40,700 nt of DNA from Candidatus Symbiothrix dinenymphae (GCA_001417715.1 BBRT01000180.1:1-40700); one strand, 5' to 3'; shown: positions 1 to 8,307, numbered from the stretch's first letter. Made by a program: numbers and translations. Notes: generated by a model from the sequence alone, not told the origin.

Positions 1-142
1 CCGTAAAGTTGGTGCGGTTGCCCTGAGAGTCATCAGGGCGACCACATCAAATTTATGATGACAAGGAAGACCGCAGGTCTTCAATCTACCCCATACGGGG
101 TAGCAGACGGAAGCAAAATCGCTGAATTTTGATGCGGTTGTC
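1..142. repeat. Hairpin-rich intergenic repeat, copy 1
   Basis: This stretch holds three stem-loops in a row: gccctga/tcagggc (20-39), gaagacc/ggtcttc (about 66-82) and ctacccc/ggggtag (about 86-103). Bases 1-26, read on the minus strand, match the start of the element at 23563-23664 with about one difference, and both carry the ctacccc palindrome and a gaccg hairpin. The two are therefore copies of one family in opposite orientation. This copy lies just past the 3' end of the NYN gene and could end its transcript. The element may continue beyond the window edge. Confidence 0.6.
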
Positions 143-172
143 CCGGAAAATTATCCCCCGTAACCATGATTT

Positions 173-829
173 TCATAAACTATTTTTCCATTTTGGCGGT
201 ATCGAATATGTTTTTTCGCCATTAGTCACGCAATCCGGCATGATGCTGTTTACAAATTTGGGCTTATTATTTTCCAAAAATACCACTTTGCCTTTGCGCG
301 TATTCATGTTTTTTCGCAATTCCACACTGATAATGGTGGGTGGAAAATAAACTCTTATTTTTTTGTCGGGATAGTTTTTCTGAATAAATTCAACAGGCGG
401 TAACAAATCGCTATCCCCGCTTACAAGCACCAAAACATCGGTTTTGTCCTGTACACAATCGCCAATCATGCGAATTGCAATATTCACATCCGTTTTCTTT
501 TCTTCAGGGCGGAGTATGGAATACTTGCATTTGGGGCATTTGATGCTCTTTTTCAAGTACTTACCTCTTACAATTTCAAATTGACTCCCGTTTTGCAATT
601 TGTTTGCATTCAGGAAGGCACTCTGCCGCCGCTGTTTGTCCGTATTTAGTGGTGATGCGGTAAAATAGATAACCTTTTCAAGGATTTGATTTTCACTCAA
701 AAATTGGCTAAACAGTTTACAAACATCTATCCAATAGGCACATAACCAAGTGCCATCAGCCCTCTTTTTATTTCTCAATCCGTAATAGAAATTGAAACCA
801 TCTACATAAAATGTAACACGTTCACGCAT
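173..829 (-). CDS. NYN-domain (LabA/DUF88-like) putative ribonuclease
   Basis: The 218-residue product fits the NYN/PIN-like family, whose members are Mg-dependent RNA-cleaving enzymes. The N-terminus has the family signature YVDGFNFYYGL, with the first acidic residue at about position 10. Further on are KKTDVNIAIRM (about 112-122) and LVSGDSDLLPP (about 134-144), which supply the remaining conserved aspartates of the acidic pocket. A central Cys pair, CPKCKYS (about 98-104), may bind a metal. No signal peptide or membrane segment is visible, so it should be cytoplasmic. It is a single gene, with its promoter about 100 bp upstream and a terminator-like hairpin in the leader. The family call is secure; the target RNA and role are unknown. 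Confidence 0.8.
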   Translation of the reverse strand: MRERVTFYVDGFNFYYGLRNKKRADGTWLCAYWIDVCKLFSQFLSENQILEKVIYFTASPLNTDKQRRQSAFLNANKLQNGSQFEIVRGKYLKKSIKCPKCKYSILRPEEKKTDVNIAIRMIGDCVQDKTDVLVLVSGDSDLLPPVEFIQKNYPDKKIRVYFPPTIISVELRKNMNTRKGKVVFLENNKPKFVNSIMPDCVTNGEKTYSIPPKWKNSL

Positions 830-861
830 AATACTTTATAGTTAAAAACACATTATACAAT

Positions 862-925
862 CAAAAAAAAGCCACTAAAAAGTGGCTTGGATCCATTCAA
901 GAAAGAATGGAGGGACTTTTAAAAG
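862..925 (-). ncRNA. Candidate small RNA or attenuated leader upstream of the NYN gene
   Basis: Reading the minus strand from a promoter with -7 at 931-938, the first about 60 nt form ccattc/gaatgg (about 890-907) and then a strong 8-bp hairpin, aagccact/agtggctt (869-888), with a 4-nt loop. Eight T residues follow directly (863-870). This is the layout of a rho-independent terminator only about 60 nt after the predicted start. Either a free small RNA is made, or this is an attenuator for the NYN gene that begins at 829. No known RNA family was recognised. Confidence 0.35.
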
Positions 926-930
926 TGACG

Positions 931-962
931 CAAAGGTACGACAAATTTTTGTATCTACCAAA
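931..962 (-). promoter_or_regulatory. Bacteroidota-type promoter for the NYN gene/leader RNA
   Basis: The minus strand reads TACCTTTG at 931-938 (-7 element, TAnnTTTG) and TTTG at 959-962 (-33 element), separated by 20 nt. That spacing is typical of this phylum's primary sigma factor. Confidence 0.55.
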
Positions 963-971
963 TATTATCCG

Positions 972-1309
972 GCTAAATCGTTTTTTCAGGTGCTATTTTT
1001 AGCAGACGGTGTTTTGTCCCGCAGGGACAGCACTTTATTAACCGTAGACTTCAGTCTACGGTATAAAAATGCTCAGATTCCATTAGTCCCGCATGGGACG
1101 ACACTTGAGATTGGGTGCAATTTTGCTGAATAGCAATGTGTCGTCCCATGCGGGACTTGGGGGAGGCGGTGGCTCCATCACTCCCGTAGACTAAAGTCTA
1201 CGGTTAATAAAGTGCTGTCCCTGCGGGACAAAACGAGCCGCACAGTTCTGTCCATAATGGGACTGCGCTCCGGGCAAGTAATAATAGCACCTGAAAAAAA
1301 AGATTTAGC
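972..1309. repeat. Nested inverted-repeat element (MITE-like)
   Basis: The outer arms 972-997 and 1283-1309 are inverted copies (gctaaatc plus a T-run plus caggtgctatt) with one or two differences. Inside them, 1011-1061 and 1184-1234 form a 51-bp inverted repeat with a single mismatch. Each inner arm is itself made of small palindromes: gtcccgcagggac and ccgtagact/agtctacgg. A third pair, tagtcccgcatgggacgacac against its complement at about 1137-1157, sits in the middle. No coding potential is evident. The element separates the divergent promoters at 931 and 1339. It could be a non-autonomous mobile element or a bidirectional insulator or terminator. Confidence 0.7.
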
Positions 1310-1313
1310 TCTA

Positions 1314-1346
1314 TTTGCAGGTTTATATAATTATCCCTACCTTTGC
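1314..1346 (+). promoter_or_regulatory. Promoter of the first DUF1080 lipoprotein gene
   Basis: A -7 element TACCTTTG lies at 1339-1346, with TTTG at 1314-1317 about 21 nt upstream. The ATG follows 30 bp downstream. Confidence 0.6.
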
Positions 1347-1375
1347 ACCGAAATAAAAATATAAATTTAAGTACA

Positions 1376-2137
1376 ATGAAACAGATTTTAATGTGTTCTT
1401 TAGGTATGAGTTTAGCGGTTACTTTGTCCTCGTGTAGCGACAAACAAGCCTCCGCTTCAAAGCTATATGCAGAGTTAGACCTTGCGGCAGCACCCAATAC
1501 GCTGACCGACAAAGAAAAACAGGCAGGATGGCAGTTGTTGTTTGACGGGAAAACGTTTTCCGGTTGGCACGGATACAACATGCGGGGGATTCCCGATGTG
1601 TGGGCGATAGAAGACGGTGCACTCACGATGAGCGAAACAGGTGGCCACGAATCACAGGACATTATCACCAACGATATTTATCGGAAATTTGCGCTGACCG
1701 TCGAGTATAAGCTATCCAAAGGCTCCAACAGCGGCATCGTGTTTCAGGTAAAAGAAGACCCCAAATATCAGTTCCCTTACGAAACGGGTCCTGAATTTCA
1801 GTTGACTGACCATGAGAACTTTCCGGGGCTTACTCCGCAAGACTGGCAGATTCACGGCGCCAATTATGCCATGTATCCCCCCAAGGCGGCGCCCTATCAT
1901 CCTGCCAATGAATGGAATCGCTTGTTGCTGGTCGTGGATGGAAATTATGTCACACAGTTAATTAACGGCGTAGAAACGGTCTCGTACGAAAAATATTCGG
2001 ACGACTGGACGGAACGCCGGAACGCCGGTAAATGGGCTGATTTTCCCGACTACGGCAAGTTCGACGAGGGATATATCTCCCTCCAAAACCACGGGACGAA
2101 ATTGTGGTATAGAAACGTAAAAATCAAACAATTATAG
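1376..2137 (+). CDS. DUF1080 (3-keto-disaccharide hydrolase family) lipoprotein
   Basis: The 253-residue product belongs to the DUF1080 / 3-keto-disaccharide hydrolase family (laminin-G-like jelly roll) that acts on oxidised sugars outside the cytoplasm. The ATG at 1376 is chosen because it gives a clean lipoprotein signal with lipobox LSSC near residue 19; the in-frame start at 1343 would lie inside the promoter. Typical motifs are WQLLFDGKTFSGWHGY (about 51-66), SNSGIVFQVKED (about 120-131), GPEFQLTDHEN and the closing GYISLQNHGTKLWYRNVKIK. It is probably tethered to the outer membrane or periplasm. It is a monocistronic gene, and a second paralogue lies at 15387-16151. The substrate is not determinable. 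Confidence 0.85.
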   Translation: MKQILMCSLGMSLAVTLSSCSDKQASASKLYAELDLAAAPNTLTDKEKQAGWQLLFDGKTFSGWHGYNMRGIPDVWAIEDGALTMSETGGHESQDIITNDIYRKFALTVEYKLSKGSNSGIVFQVKEDPKYQFPYETGPEFQLTDHENFPGLTPQDWQIHGANYAMYPPKAAPYHPANEWNRLLLVVDGNYVTQLINGVETVSYEKYSDDWTERRNAGKWADFPDYGKFDEGYISLQNHGTKLWYRNVKIKQL

Positions 2138-2169
2138 GTTCCAACTGCGGTGATATTTTACCCACCCCC

Positions 2170-2200
2170 TTGCAACTCTTGCTATTTTTACCTAATTTTG
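2170..2200 (+). promoter_or_regulatory. Promoter of hisC
   Basis: TAATTTTG at 2193-2200 matches the -7 consensus, with TTG at 2170-2172 spaced 20 nt upstream. The start codon is 20 bp downstream. Confidence 0.5.
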
Positions 2201-2219
2201 CAGCGCAAAAAATAGCAAT

Positions 2220-3254
2220 ATGAATTTAGACTCATTCGTTAGAGAGAATATCGCGGCTTTGAAGCCTTATGCTTGTGCTCGGCATGAGTTTCAGGGGCAG
2301 GCTTCTGCCTTTTTGGATGCCAATGAAAATCCGTACAACAGTCCGCTCAACCGCTATCCTGACCCGTTGCAAATTGCTTTGAAACAGGCGATTGCGGCGA
2401 TTAAGCACGTGCGACCGGAGCAAATGATGGTGGGCAACGGGAGCGACGAGCCGATTGATTTGGTGTATCGCATCTTTTGCGAACCGCATGTGGACAATGT
2501 TGTGGCGATGAATCCAACGTATGGAATGTACGAGGTGGCTGCCGACATCAATGCCGTGGAATACCGCACAGTGCTGCTTAATGCCGATTTTTCATTGGAT
2601 GCCGACCGTCTGCTGGCGGCTACGGACAAGCACACCAAGGTCGTCTGGCTGTGTTCGCCGAATAATCCTTCCGGCAATTTGCTGAATCACAACGCAATAG
2701 AGAAGATTTTGACACAATTTCAAGGAATCGTGGTTATTGACGAGGCTTACGGCGATTTTTCGACCGAGCCGAGTTGGTTGGGCGAATTGGCTAACTATCC
2801 CAATCTCATTGTGTTACACACATTTTCAAAGGCTTGGGGGCTGGCTTCGTTGCGGTGCGGCTTGGCGTTCGCGTCCGAAGCAGTCATCGCCTGGTTCAAC
2901 AAGGTGAAATATCCGTACAATGTCAGCAACTTGACCCAAATAGCGGTGTTAGACCAGCTACGCAGCGGCGAAAAGTCTAAAAATGTGTGGGTGAAAACAA
3001 TATTGGAAGAGCGCGCCAAACTCATCGAGGCATTGAAAACGGTGCCCGCCGTCAAAGAAATTTACCCCTCGGATGCCAATTTTTTGTTGGTGAAAGTGAC
3101 CGATGCCACCTATATATATGGGGAGTTGGTGAAAAAAGGCATCATCGTCCGCAACCGCTCGTCGCTTGCATTATGCCACAATTGCATCCGCATCACTGTT
3201 GGCACGCCCGCCGAAAATGCCGATTTATTGACCGTTTTACGCACGCTACAATGA
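2220..3254 (+). CDS. hisC: Histidinol-phosphate aminotransferase
   Basis: This 344-residue PLP enzyme is of normal family length. It converts imidazole-acetol phosphate and glutamate to histidinol phosphate in histidine synthesis. Fold-type I aminotransferase landmarks are present: ANENPYNSPLNRYPDP near the N-terminus, VGNGSDEPIDL (about 65-75), LCSPNNPSGN (about 144-153), VIDEAYGDFS (about 172-181) and the PLP-lysine motif TFSKAWGLASLRCG (about 201-214). A family arginine lies in NCIRITVGTP near the end. No other his gene is in view, so it is separated from any his operon. Its stop overlaps the start of the next gene as ATGA, implying translational coupling. Related aminotransferases of other specificity (e.g. 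CobD-like) are less likely given the close HisC pattern. Confidence 0.9.
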   Translation: MNLDSFVRENIAALKPYACARHEFQGQASAFLDANENPYNSPLNRYPDPLQIALKQAIAAIKHVRPEQMMVGNGSDEPIDLVYRIFCEPHVDNVVAMNPTYGMYEVAADINAVEYRTVLLNADFSLDADRLLAATDKHTKVVWLCSPNNPSGNLLNHNAIEKILTQFQGIVVIDEAYGDFSTEPSWLGELANYPNLIVLHTFSKAWGLASLRCGLAFASEAVIAWFNKVKYPYNVSNLTQIAVLDQLRSGEKSKNVWVKTILEERAKLIEALKTVPAVKEIYPSDANFLLVKVTDATYIYGELVKKGIIVRNRSSLALCHNCIRITVGTPAENADLLTVLRTLQ

Positions 3255-4210
3255 AACATTGCCTGACGCTAATGCTCTGTTTGTGTGTCGTTTCGGGCGT
3301 GTGTGCCCAGAAGCGCAATGCTGATTATGAAAAATATATCAACCAGTACAGCTCATTGGCGATGACGCACATGCAACGCTATAAAATTCCGGCAAGCATC
3401 ACCCTGGCGCAGGGGCTGTTGGAATCGCGTGCGGGAAAAGCACCATTAGTGCGCGAAGCCAACAACCATTTTGGCATCAAATGCCATAACGATTGGAACG
3501 GAAAACGGTTTTACCAGAAAGACGATGGTCCCAAAGACTGTTTTCGCGTTTACAAGCGGGCGGAGGATTCTTTTGACGACCATTCCCGATTTTTGGCGGA
3601 ACGGCAGCGGTATGCCTCGCTGTTTTCATTGAATATCCGTAACTATCAGGCGTGGGCAAAGGGTTTGAAGCGATGCGGCTATGCCACCGACCCCAATTAT
3701 GCCAACAAGTTGATTAAAATTATTGAGGATTACGAATTGTACCGGTTTGACAAAAAGAACGCAAAAAAAGTGGAAGAGCAAGCACAAAAAGCAGCAAAGG
3801 AAGCGCAAAAGCAAAAGCAAAAACGCCAAGAGCCGATACAATACGTTCCCAATCAGCCAATCAAATCATCCCGTCAGCCCTACAAAGACCACGGATTGGT
3901 GTTCATATTTGCCTCAGCGAATGACAGTTATGAGAGCATCGCCAAGGATTTGAACCTCAGTGTCAAAAAATTAGTGAAGTGGAATGAGGTGCCGGATGCC
4001 GATTTCCCGCTGTTCAAAGGCGACATTGTCTATCTGGAAAAGAAAAAGAAAAAAGCCGACCTTCCAAACTTTGAACACCGCGTGGAAGACGGCGAATCCA
4101 TGCACAGCATCTCGCAAATGTACGGCATCCAACTCAAACGCCTCTACAAACTCAACCACAAAAAGAGTGATTACGTCCCGGATTATGGCGAAGTGCTGAA
4201 GTTGCGATAA
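3251..4210 (+). CDS. Peptidoglycan hydrolase: glucosaminidase domain plus LysM repeats
   Basis: Starting at 3251, where ATGA overlaps the hisC stop, the product is 319 residues with a signal peptide ending in VSGVCAQ. The in-frame extension back into hisC is rejected. Residues about 35-155 form a flagellar-J/mannosyl-glycoprotein glucosaminidase domain: ITLAQGLLESRAG supplies the catalytic glutamate, followed by NNHFGIKCH and the YKRAEDSFDDHSRFL block. A basic, Gln/Lys/Ala-rich linker (about 160-200) leads to one weak LysM (about 215-260) and a clearer one (about 270-319; HRVEDGESMHSISQMYGIQ). It is probably an exported murein hydrolase for wall turnover or separation. Pairing with hisC looks positional rather than functional. 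Confidence 0.87.
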   Translation: MKHCLTLMLCLCVVSGVCAQKRNADYEKYINQYSSLAMTHMQRYKIPASITLAQGLLESRAGKAPLVREANNHFGIKCHNDWNGKRFYQKDDGPKDCFRVYKRAEDSFDDHSRFLAERQRYASLFSLNIRNYQAWAKGLKRCGYATDPNYANKLIKIIEDYELYRFDKKNAKKVEEQAQKAAKEAQKQKQKRQEPIQYVPNQPIKSSRQPYKDHGLVFIFASANDSYESIAKDLNLSVKKLVKWNEVPDADFPLFKGDIVYLEKKKKKADLPNFEHRVEDGESMHSISQMYGIQLKRLYKLNHKKSDYVPDYGEVLKLR

Positions 4211-4345
4211 CGTCATTGCGGGCTTGACCCGCAATCCCCTGAAAAGGAGCCGAATGTTGGGCTACGGTGCAATGTAGAACAGGGGGTTGCGGGTCAAGCC
4301 CGCAATGACGGGCTCAAGCCCGCAATGACAAGCTCAAGCCCGCAA
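4211..4345. repeat. CATTGCGGGCTTGACCCGC palindromic repeat cluster
   Basis: The arms 4211-4240 and 4281-4310 are inverted copies matching at 29 of 30 positions, and each contains the palindrome gcgggcttgacccgc. Two shortened half copies follow up to about 4345. A weaker relative lies at the leuD/LeuA-like gene junction (19812-19840). The cluster sits between converging genes and may act as a shared terminator, but its repeat nature suggests a dispersed REP-like element. Confidence 0.75.
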
Positions 4346-4349
4346 GACC

Positions 4350-4369
4350 TTTCTCCCCCTTGAGGGGGC
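4350..4369 (-). terminator. C/G-rich hairpin beyond glnN
   Basis: Ctccccct and agggggcag (about 4352-4370) can form a short G/C stem immediately past the glnN stop codon at 4377. There is no clear T-run, so it is a weak intrinsic terminator candidate. Confidence 0.3.
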
Positions 4370-4376
4370 AGGGGGG

Positions 4377-6572
4377 TTACCTCACAAACAGCAGTTCGCG
4401 ATATTTCGGCAGCGTCCACAACTCATCATCAACAATCAATTCGAGCTTGTCGGTGTGGTAGCGGATTTCGTCGAAGAATGGCACTATTTTGTCGTGATAG
4501 GCGACTGCTTTTTTGCGTTCGTCTTCGATTTTGTTTGCCACTTTTCGCGCTTCCACCAGGTCTTCCACCTTCTTTTTGATGATGGAGATGTGGTTGGCGA
4601 TTTCTTCGATGATTTCGGTGTTGTGTGCCGACAGCTTGGTCGCCTTCGCCTTGTCATACACCTGTTGCATCTTATAGACATTGTCTAACAGGTGCGACTG
4701 GTAGTGCGTGGCTACCGGAATGATGTGGTTCATCACCAAATCGCCCAGCACACGTGCCTCAATCTGAATTTTCTTGGTGTAGGTTTCCCATTTCACCTCG
4801 TTGCGTGCGTGGAGTTCGCGCTCGGAGAACACGCCGGTTTGTTGGAACATTTTGATGGTTTCCGGTTTCACATACGCGTCGTAGATGACCGGAACGCTTG
4901 TTTCGCAGTCCAAACCGCGCTTTTTGGCTTCCGCTTTCCATTCGTCGCTGTAGCCGTTGCCATCGAAGCGGATGGGTTTGGAGGCTTTGATGTATTCTTT
5001 CAAAACATCGAAAATCGCCTTGTTTTTGGCGGTGCCTCCTTTGACTTTTTTGTCCACCGCCTCCGTAAATTCCACCAATTGGGCGGCTACGATGGCGTTG
5101 AGCGTAATCATTGCCGAGGCACAGTTGGCAGACGAACCCACTGCGCGAAACTCGAAACGGTTGCCCGTGAAGGCGAACGGCGAGGTGCGGTTGCGGTCGG
5201 TGTTGTCCAAAAGCACTTCGGGAATTTTTGCCACACCGAGACTCAATTTTTGCTTGGAATCCATCACAATGGCATCTTCGCTCGTGCTGTTTTCCAATTT
5301 GTCTAACACGCTCGTAACCTGTGTGCCCAAAAATGCCGAAATGATGGCAGGAGGGGCTTCGTTTGCGCCCAAGCGGTGTGCATTTTGAGCCGTCATGATA
5401 GAGGCTTTCAGTAGCGCATTGTTTTTGTACAACGCCATTAAGATATTGACTACAAAGGTGATAAACTGCAAATTCTCTTCCGGCGTTTTGCCCGGAGTGA
5501 GCAGCCCAACGCCGGTGTCGGTGCCCAGCGACCAGTTGTTGTGCTTGCCGGAGCCGTTGATGCCCGCAAATGGTTTTTCGTGAAGCAGCAGACGGAACCC
5601 GTGACGGCGCGCTACTTTCTTCATAATACTCATTAGCAGCAAGTTCTGGTCAACCGCCAAATTGGTTTCGCCGTAAATGGGTGCCAACTCAAACTGGTTG
5701 GGAGCCACCTCGTTGTGACGGGTTTTCAGGGGGATGCCAAATTTGTAGCCTTCAAACTCCAAATCCTTCATGTAGGCTTGCACGCGCGTGGGGATGGAGC
5801 CAAAATAGTGGTCGTCTAACTGCTGATTTTTTGCCGATTCGTGACCCAGCAGGGTGCGTCCGGTCAGCATCAAATCGGGACGGGTGGCATACAAATGGTC
5901 GTCCACGAGAAAATATTCCTGTTCCCAACCCAAGTAGGAATACACTTTTTTCACCTGTGGGTCAAACATCTGGCACACGCTCGTTGCCGCTTTGTCCACC
6001 GCACTTAAAGCCTTGAGCAGCGGCGTTTTATAGTCCAACGCCTCACCGGTGTAAGAAATGAAAACGGTGGGGATGCAGAGCGTGTCGTCCATCACGAAAG
6101 CGGGCGACGAGGGGTCCCAAGCCGTGTAGCCGCGCGCCTCAAATGTGTTGCGAATGCCGCCGCTGGGAAACGAGGAGGCATCCGGCTCCTGTTGCGCCAA
6201 CAATTTGCCCGAAAGTTCTTCGATAACGCCGCTTCCGGGTGCGCCTTTGTACTCGATGAACGAGTCGTGCTTCTCTGCCGACCCTTCCGTCAGCGGCTGA
6301 AACCAGTGCGTGTAGTGCGTGGCACCCAGCTCCATCGCCCACATCTTCATACCGGCAGCCACGTGACTTGCCAACTCGCGGTCTAATGTCTCGCCTTTTT
6401 CAATCACGCCCGTCAGCGTTTTGAACGTTTCTTTCGAGAGGTATTTTTCCAACTGCGCCTTGTTAAAAACGTACTTCCCGAAGTACTCAGACGTTTTTTC
6501 ACTCGGTGCCACCACCTCTACGGCTTTCTTTTCAAAAGCCTCCTCAACTGCTTTAAATCTTAAATTTGTCAT
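4377..6572 (-). CDS. glnN: Glutamine synthetase type III
   Basis: The 731-residue length is that of the large GSIII class (about 720-730), not the 470-residue GSI. It makes glutamine from glutamate, ammonia and ATP in the cytoplasm. Visible blocks are FPSGGIRNTFEARGYTAWD (about 135-153), GWEQEYFLVD (metal-binding acidic residues, about 215-224), RHNEVAPNQFELAP (about 285-298), GSGKHNNWSLGTDTG (ATP/glutamate site, about 341-355) and DRNRTSPFAFTGNRFEFR (about 459-476). A long, charged helical C-terminal part follows, as usual in this class. It has its own promoter and a roughly 40-nt leader. No nitrogen-regulatory partner (glnB, amt) is adjacent. Confidence 0.95.
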   Translation of the reverse strand: MTNLRFKAVEEAFEKKAVEVVAPSEKTSEYFGKYVFNKAQLEKYLSKETFKTLTGVIEKGETLDRELASHVAAGMKMWAMELGATHYTHWFQPLTEGSAEKHDSFIEYKGAPGSGVIEELSGKLLAQQEPDASSFPSGGIRNTFEARGYTAWDPSSPAFVMDDTLCIPTVFISYTGEALDYKTPLLKALSAVDKAATSVCQMFDPQVKKVYSYLGWEQEYFLVDDHLYATRPDLMLTGRTLLGHESAKNQQLDDHYFGSIPTRVQAYMKDLEFEGYKFGIPLKTRHNEVAPNQFELAPIYGETNLAVDQNLLLMSIMKKVARRHGFRLLLHEKPFAGINGSGKHNNWSLGTDTGVGLLTPGKTPEENLQFITFVVNILMALYKNNALLKASIMTAQNAHRLGANEAPPAIISAFLGTQVTSVLDKLENSTSEDAIVMDSKQKLSLGVAKIPEVLLDNTDRNRTSPFAFTGNRFEFRAVGSSANCASAMITLNAIVAAQLVEFTEAVDKKVKGGTAKNKAIFDVLKEYIKASKPIRFDGNGYSDEWKAEAKKRGLDCETSVPVIYDAYVKPETIKMFQQTGVFSERELHARNEVKWETYTKKIQIEARVLGDLVMNHIIPVATHYQSHLLDNVYKMQQVYDKAKATKLSAHNTEIIEEIANHISIIKKKVEDLVEARKVANKIEDERKKAVAYHDKIVPFFDEIRYHTDKLELIVDDELWTLPKYRELLFVR

Positions 6573-6614
6573 GTTTTTTTATGTTTTAACGTAAATTTTT
6601 AAACTTTGAAGCCG

Positions 6615-6646
6615 CAAAGGTAAGCATTTTGTTTTGAATATCCAAA
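6615..6646 (-). promoter_or_regulatory. Promoter of glnN
   Basis: The minus strand has TACCTTTG at 6615-6622 and TTTG at 6643-6646, spaced 20 nt. The ATG is about 43 bp downstream. Confidence 0.6.
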
Positions 6647-6690
6647 TTTTGATGTCAAAAAGATAAAAAATATTGCCCCTAAAAATTCGC

Positions 6691-8307
6691 TCATTTTTTC
6701 TGCACTTTCATTTTGTAGTTGATGGTGTATTCTACGCGGCGCAGTTGGGGGTATAGCTCCTCTTTTATTTGTTTGAAGGGGGTGCCGTCTCGCAGTTTCA
6801 TTAGGGCTTTTTCGCGGGCGTCCGGCGAGGCGGTGGTGCTTATTATTTTTAGGATTTGGGGTTTGTCTTTCCAGTTGCCGATTTTCACTAAGCGGGTTAG
6901 TTCTTCCCAGTCTTCGCCTACGGCGTTGGTTGTGAAAATGTCGTCGCCGAGTTCAAATTTTGCCATCTCTACTATCAGGAATTGCTTCCACACCCTTGCT
7001 CGGTCGTCGGCTATGCGCTTGTTCAGTGCAAAAGGTCCGTCTGGCGAAGAATAGCTGCTGAGTTGTATGCCGGTGATGACTACTGTGGTGTCGTCGTCCA
7101 ACGTGGCTATGGTAGCTTTGAGTTTTTCCAATACGGAGTCATTTTTTGCAAACGTTCGGTCGAGCTGCAGGCTGCCCGGCTCAAACATGAAATGGTCGCT
7201 TATTTTGTGGTTGGTATAGGGGACGTTGGGAAGCACCACTTTTTTCTCTTTCTTCCGTTCAATGTTCTTCGGCATGGGTTTGAGAGCGGGTGTGGCGAAC
7301 GCAACCGTTGCCGCCGGGGGAGCTTTCACCTTTGCGGGCAATATCATAGGGATAGGCGTGCGGAAGGTACGGTCGTTTTCGGGGGGTGTTTTCGATGCTT
7401 TGGGTGCGTTGTCCGGTGCGTTGCTCGATGGGATGCCGAAGTGCAACCCTATTTTGATGCCTGCCGCGAGTGGATTCAATTTGTCGGCAAGAGGTTTGCC
7501 GGCATTGGTGGATGCCACCACCGAATTGGGGCGGTAGTTGTCGCTGACGAGGTAGTCAGGGTAGTCAATCAGGGACGCGGTGGCGGTTGGGCGGATGTTG
7601 TTCAAGCCGTAATCGGCATACAGACCGGTGGAAAGAGACCATCCATTGCTCAATTGCCACCTCACGCCCACTTCCGTCGAAGCGAAAAACGCTGTTTTCA
7701 ATGCCAAATCGCCCTTGTTGCTCACGGTGTAGGACCCGAAACCGCTAAACGGCGGGTCTTCCAGATGGAGGGAGGACGGAGGATAATTCCCCCACGCATT
7801 CAACTTCGCGCTGTTGTTGAACGTCGCACTCATCGGAATGCCGACTTTGCCGCCCAGTGCCGCATAGTATCTGCCTGTTTGGAAATGCAGCATCAGCGGG
7901 ATATTCAGCAGGATAGCCTGTTGCCGGTCGCGGTAGCCTTCAATGGTGTAGTGATACTCGAAATTTTCCTCGCCATCGTAGCTCGGATAATGGTCGCTCA
8001 ACGATGCCAGCGAATAGTTCCCGTTGAACAGCGCGGCTTCCAAGCCCGTTCCAACTCCCCAATGTTCGCTGAAGCGAAAAGTATATCCCAGCCCCGCAAA
8101 ACCGCCCAAGCCAAGTGAAGCATCGCCCACAGTGGGGGTGTAGTGCAAGGAGGACAAGCCACCTCCAACAACGAGCGAAAACTCGTGCTGCAAAAGTTGT
8201 GACGGTTGCGACGATGGCGACGGTTGTGACTGTTGTGACGGTTGCGCCATCGCAACAGTTGCCACCCCTAACACAACGATAATAAATCTGTTCCTTATTG
8301 TTTCCAT
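6691..8307 (-). CDS. Outer-membrane beta-barrel with C-terminal OmpA-like domain
   Basis: The 538-residue product has a signal peptide ending in VATVAMAQ and then a low-complexity Gln/Ser/Pro stretch (about 23-41) encoded by short tandem repeats. Residues about 42-295 show alternating amphipathic strands typical of the Bacteroidota outer-membrane barrel (for example GLGGFAGLGYTFRFSEHWGV). After a Pro/Ala/Lys-rich linker, about 365-538 resemble the divergent OmpA-like domain seen next to surface and fimbrial genes: SSYSSPDGPFALNKRIADD, then EDWEELTRLVK, then a closing LRRVEYTINYKM. It probably anchors the envelope to peptidoglycan or supports surface assembly. It sits directly downstream of the giant surface-protein gene on the same strand, with a 104-bp gap containing a heptamer repeat. 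Confidence 0.75.
   Translation of the reverse strand: METIRNRFIIVVLGVATVAMAQPSQQSQPSPSSQPSQLLQHEFSLVVGGGLSSLHYTPTVGDASLGLGGFAGLGYTFRFSEHWGVGTGLEAALFNGNYSLASLSDHYPSYDGEENFEYHYTIEGYRDRQQAILLNIPLMLHFQTGRYYAALGGKVGIPMSATFNNSAKLNAWGNYPPSSLHLEDPPFSGFGSYTVSNKGDLALKTAFFASTEVGVRWQLSNGWSLSTGLYADYGLNNIRPTATASLIDYPDYLVSDNYRPNSVVASTNAGKPLADKLNPLAAGIKIGLHFGIPSSNAPDNAPKASKTPPENDRTFRTPIPMILPAKVKAPPAATVAFATPALKPMPKNIERKKEKKVVLPNVPYTNHKISDHFMFEPGSLQLDRTFAKNDSVLEKLKATIATLDDDTTVVITGIQLSSYSSPDGPFALNKRIADDRARVWKQFLIVEMAKFELGDDIFTTNAVGEDWEELTRLVKIGNWKDKPQILKIISTTASPDAREKALMKLRDGTPFKQIKEELYPQLRRVEYTINYKMKVQKK

Noticed and set aside
2987-3250. N-terminal 88-residue extension of the glucosaminidase frame
   Set aside because: It overlaps the conserved end of hisC in another frame. 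The ATG at 3251 gives a clean signal peptide and ATGA coupling.
4211-4376. tRNA or structured RNA gene in the convergent gap
   Set aside because: No cloverleaf features or T-loop consensus are seen; the structure is fully explained by inverted palindromic repeats.
4692-5306. Plus-strand open frame of about 204 codons within glnN
   Set aside because: It is a shadow of the conserved glutamine synthetase frame and has no start context.
6982-8118. Long plus-strand open frame (about 378 codons) opposite the barrel/OmpA-like gene
   Set aside because: It lies entirely antisense to a well-supported gene, has no recognisable domain or promoter, and its composition (many Cys/Arg/Gly) is that of a shadow frame in G+C-rich DNA.
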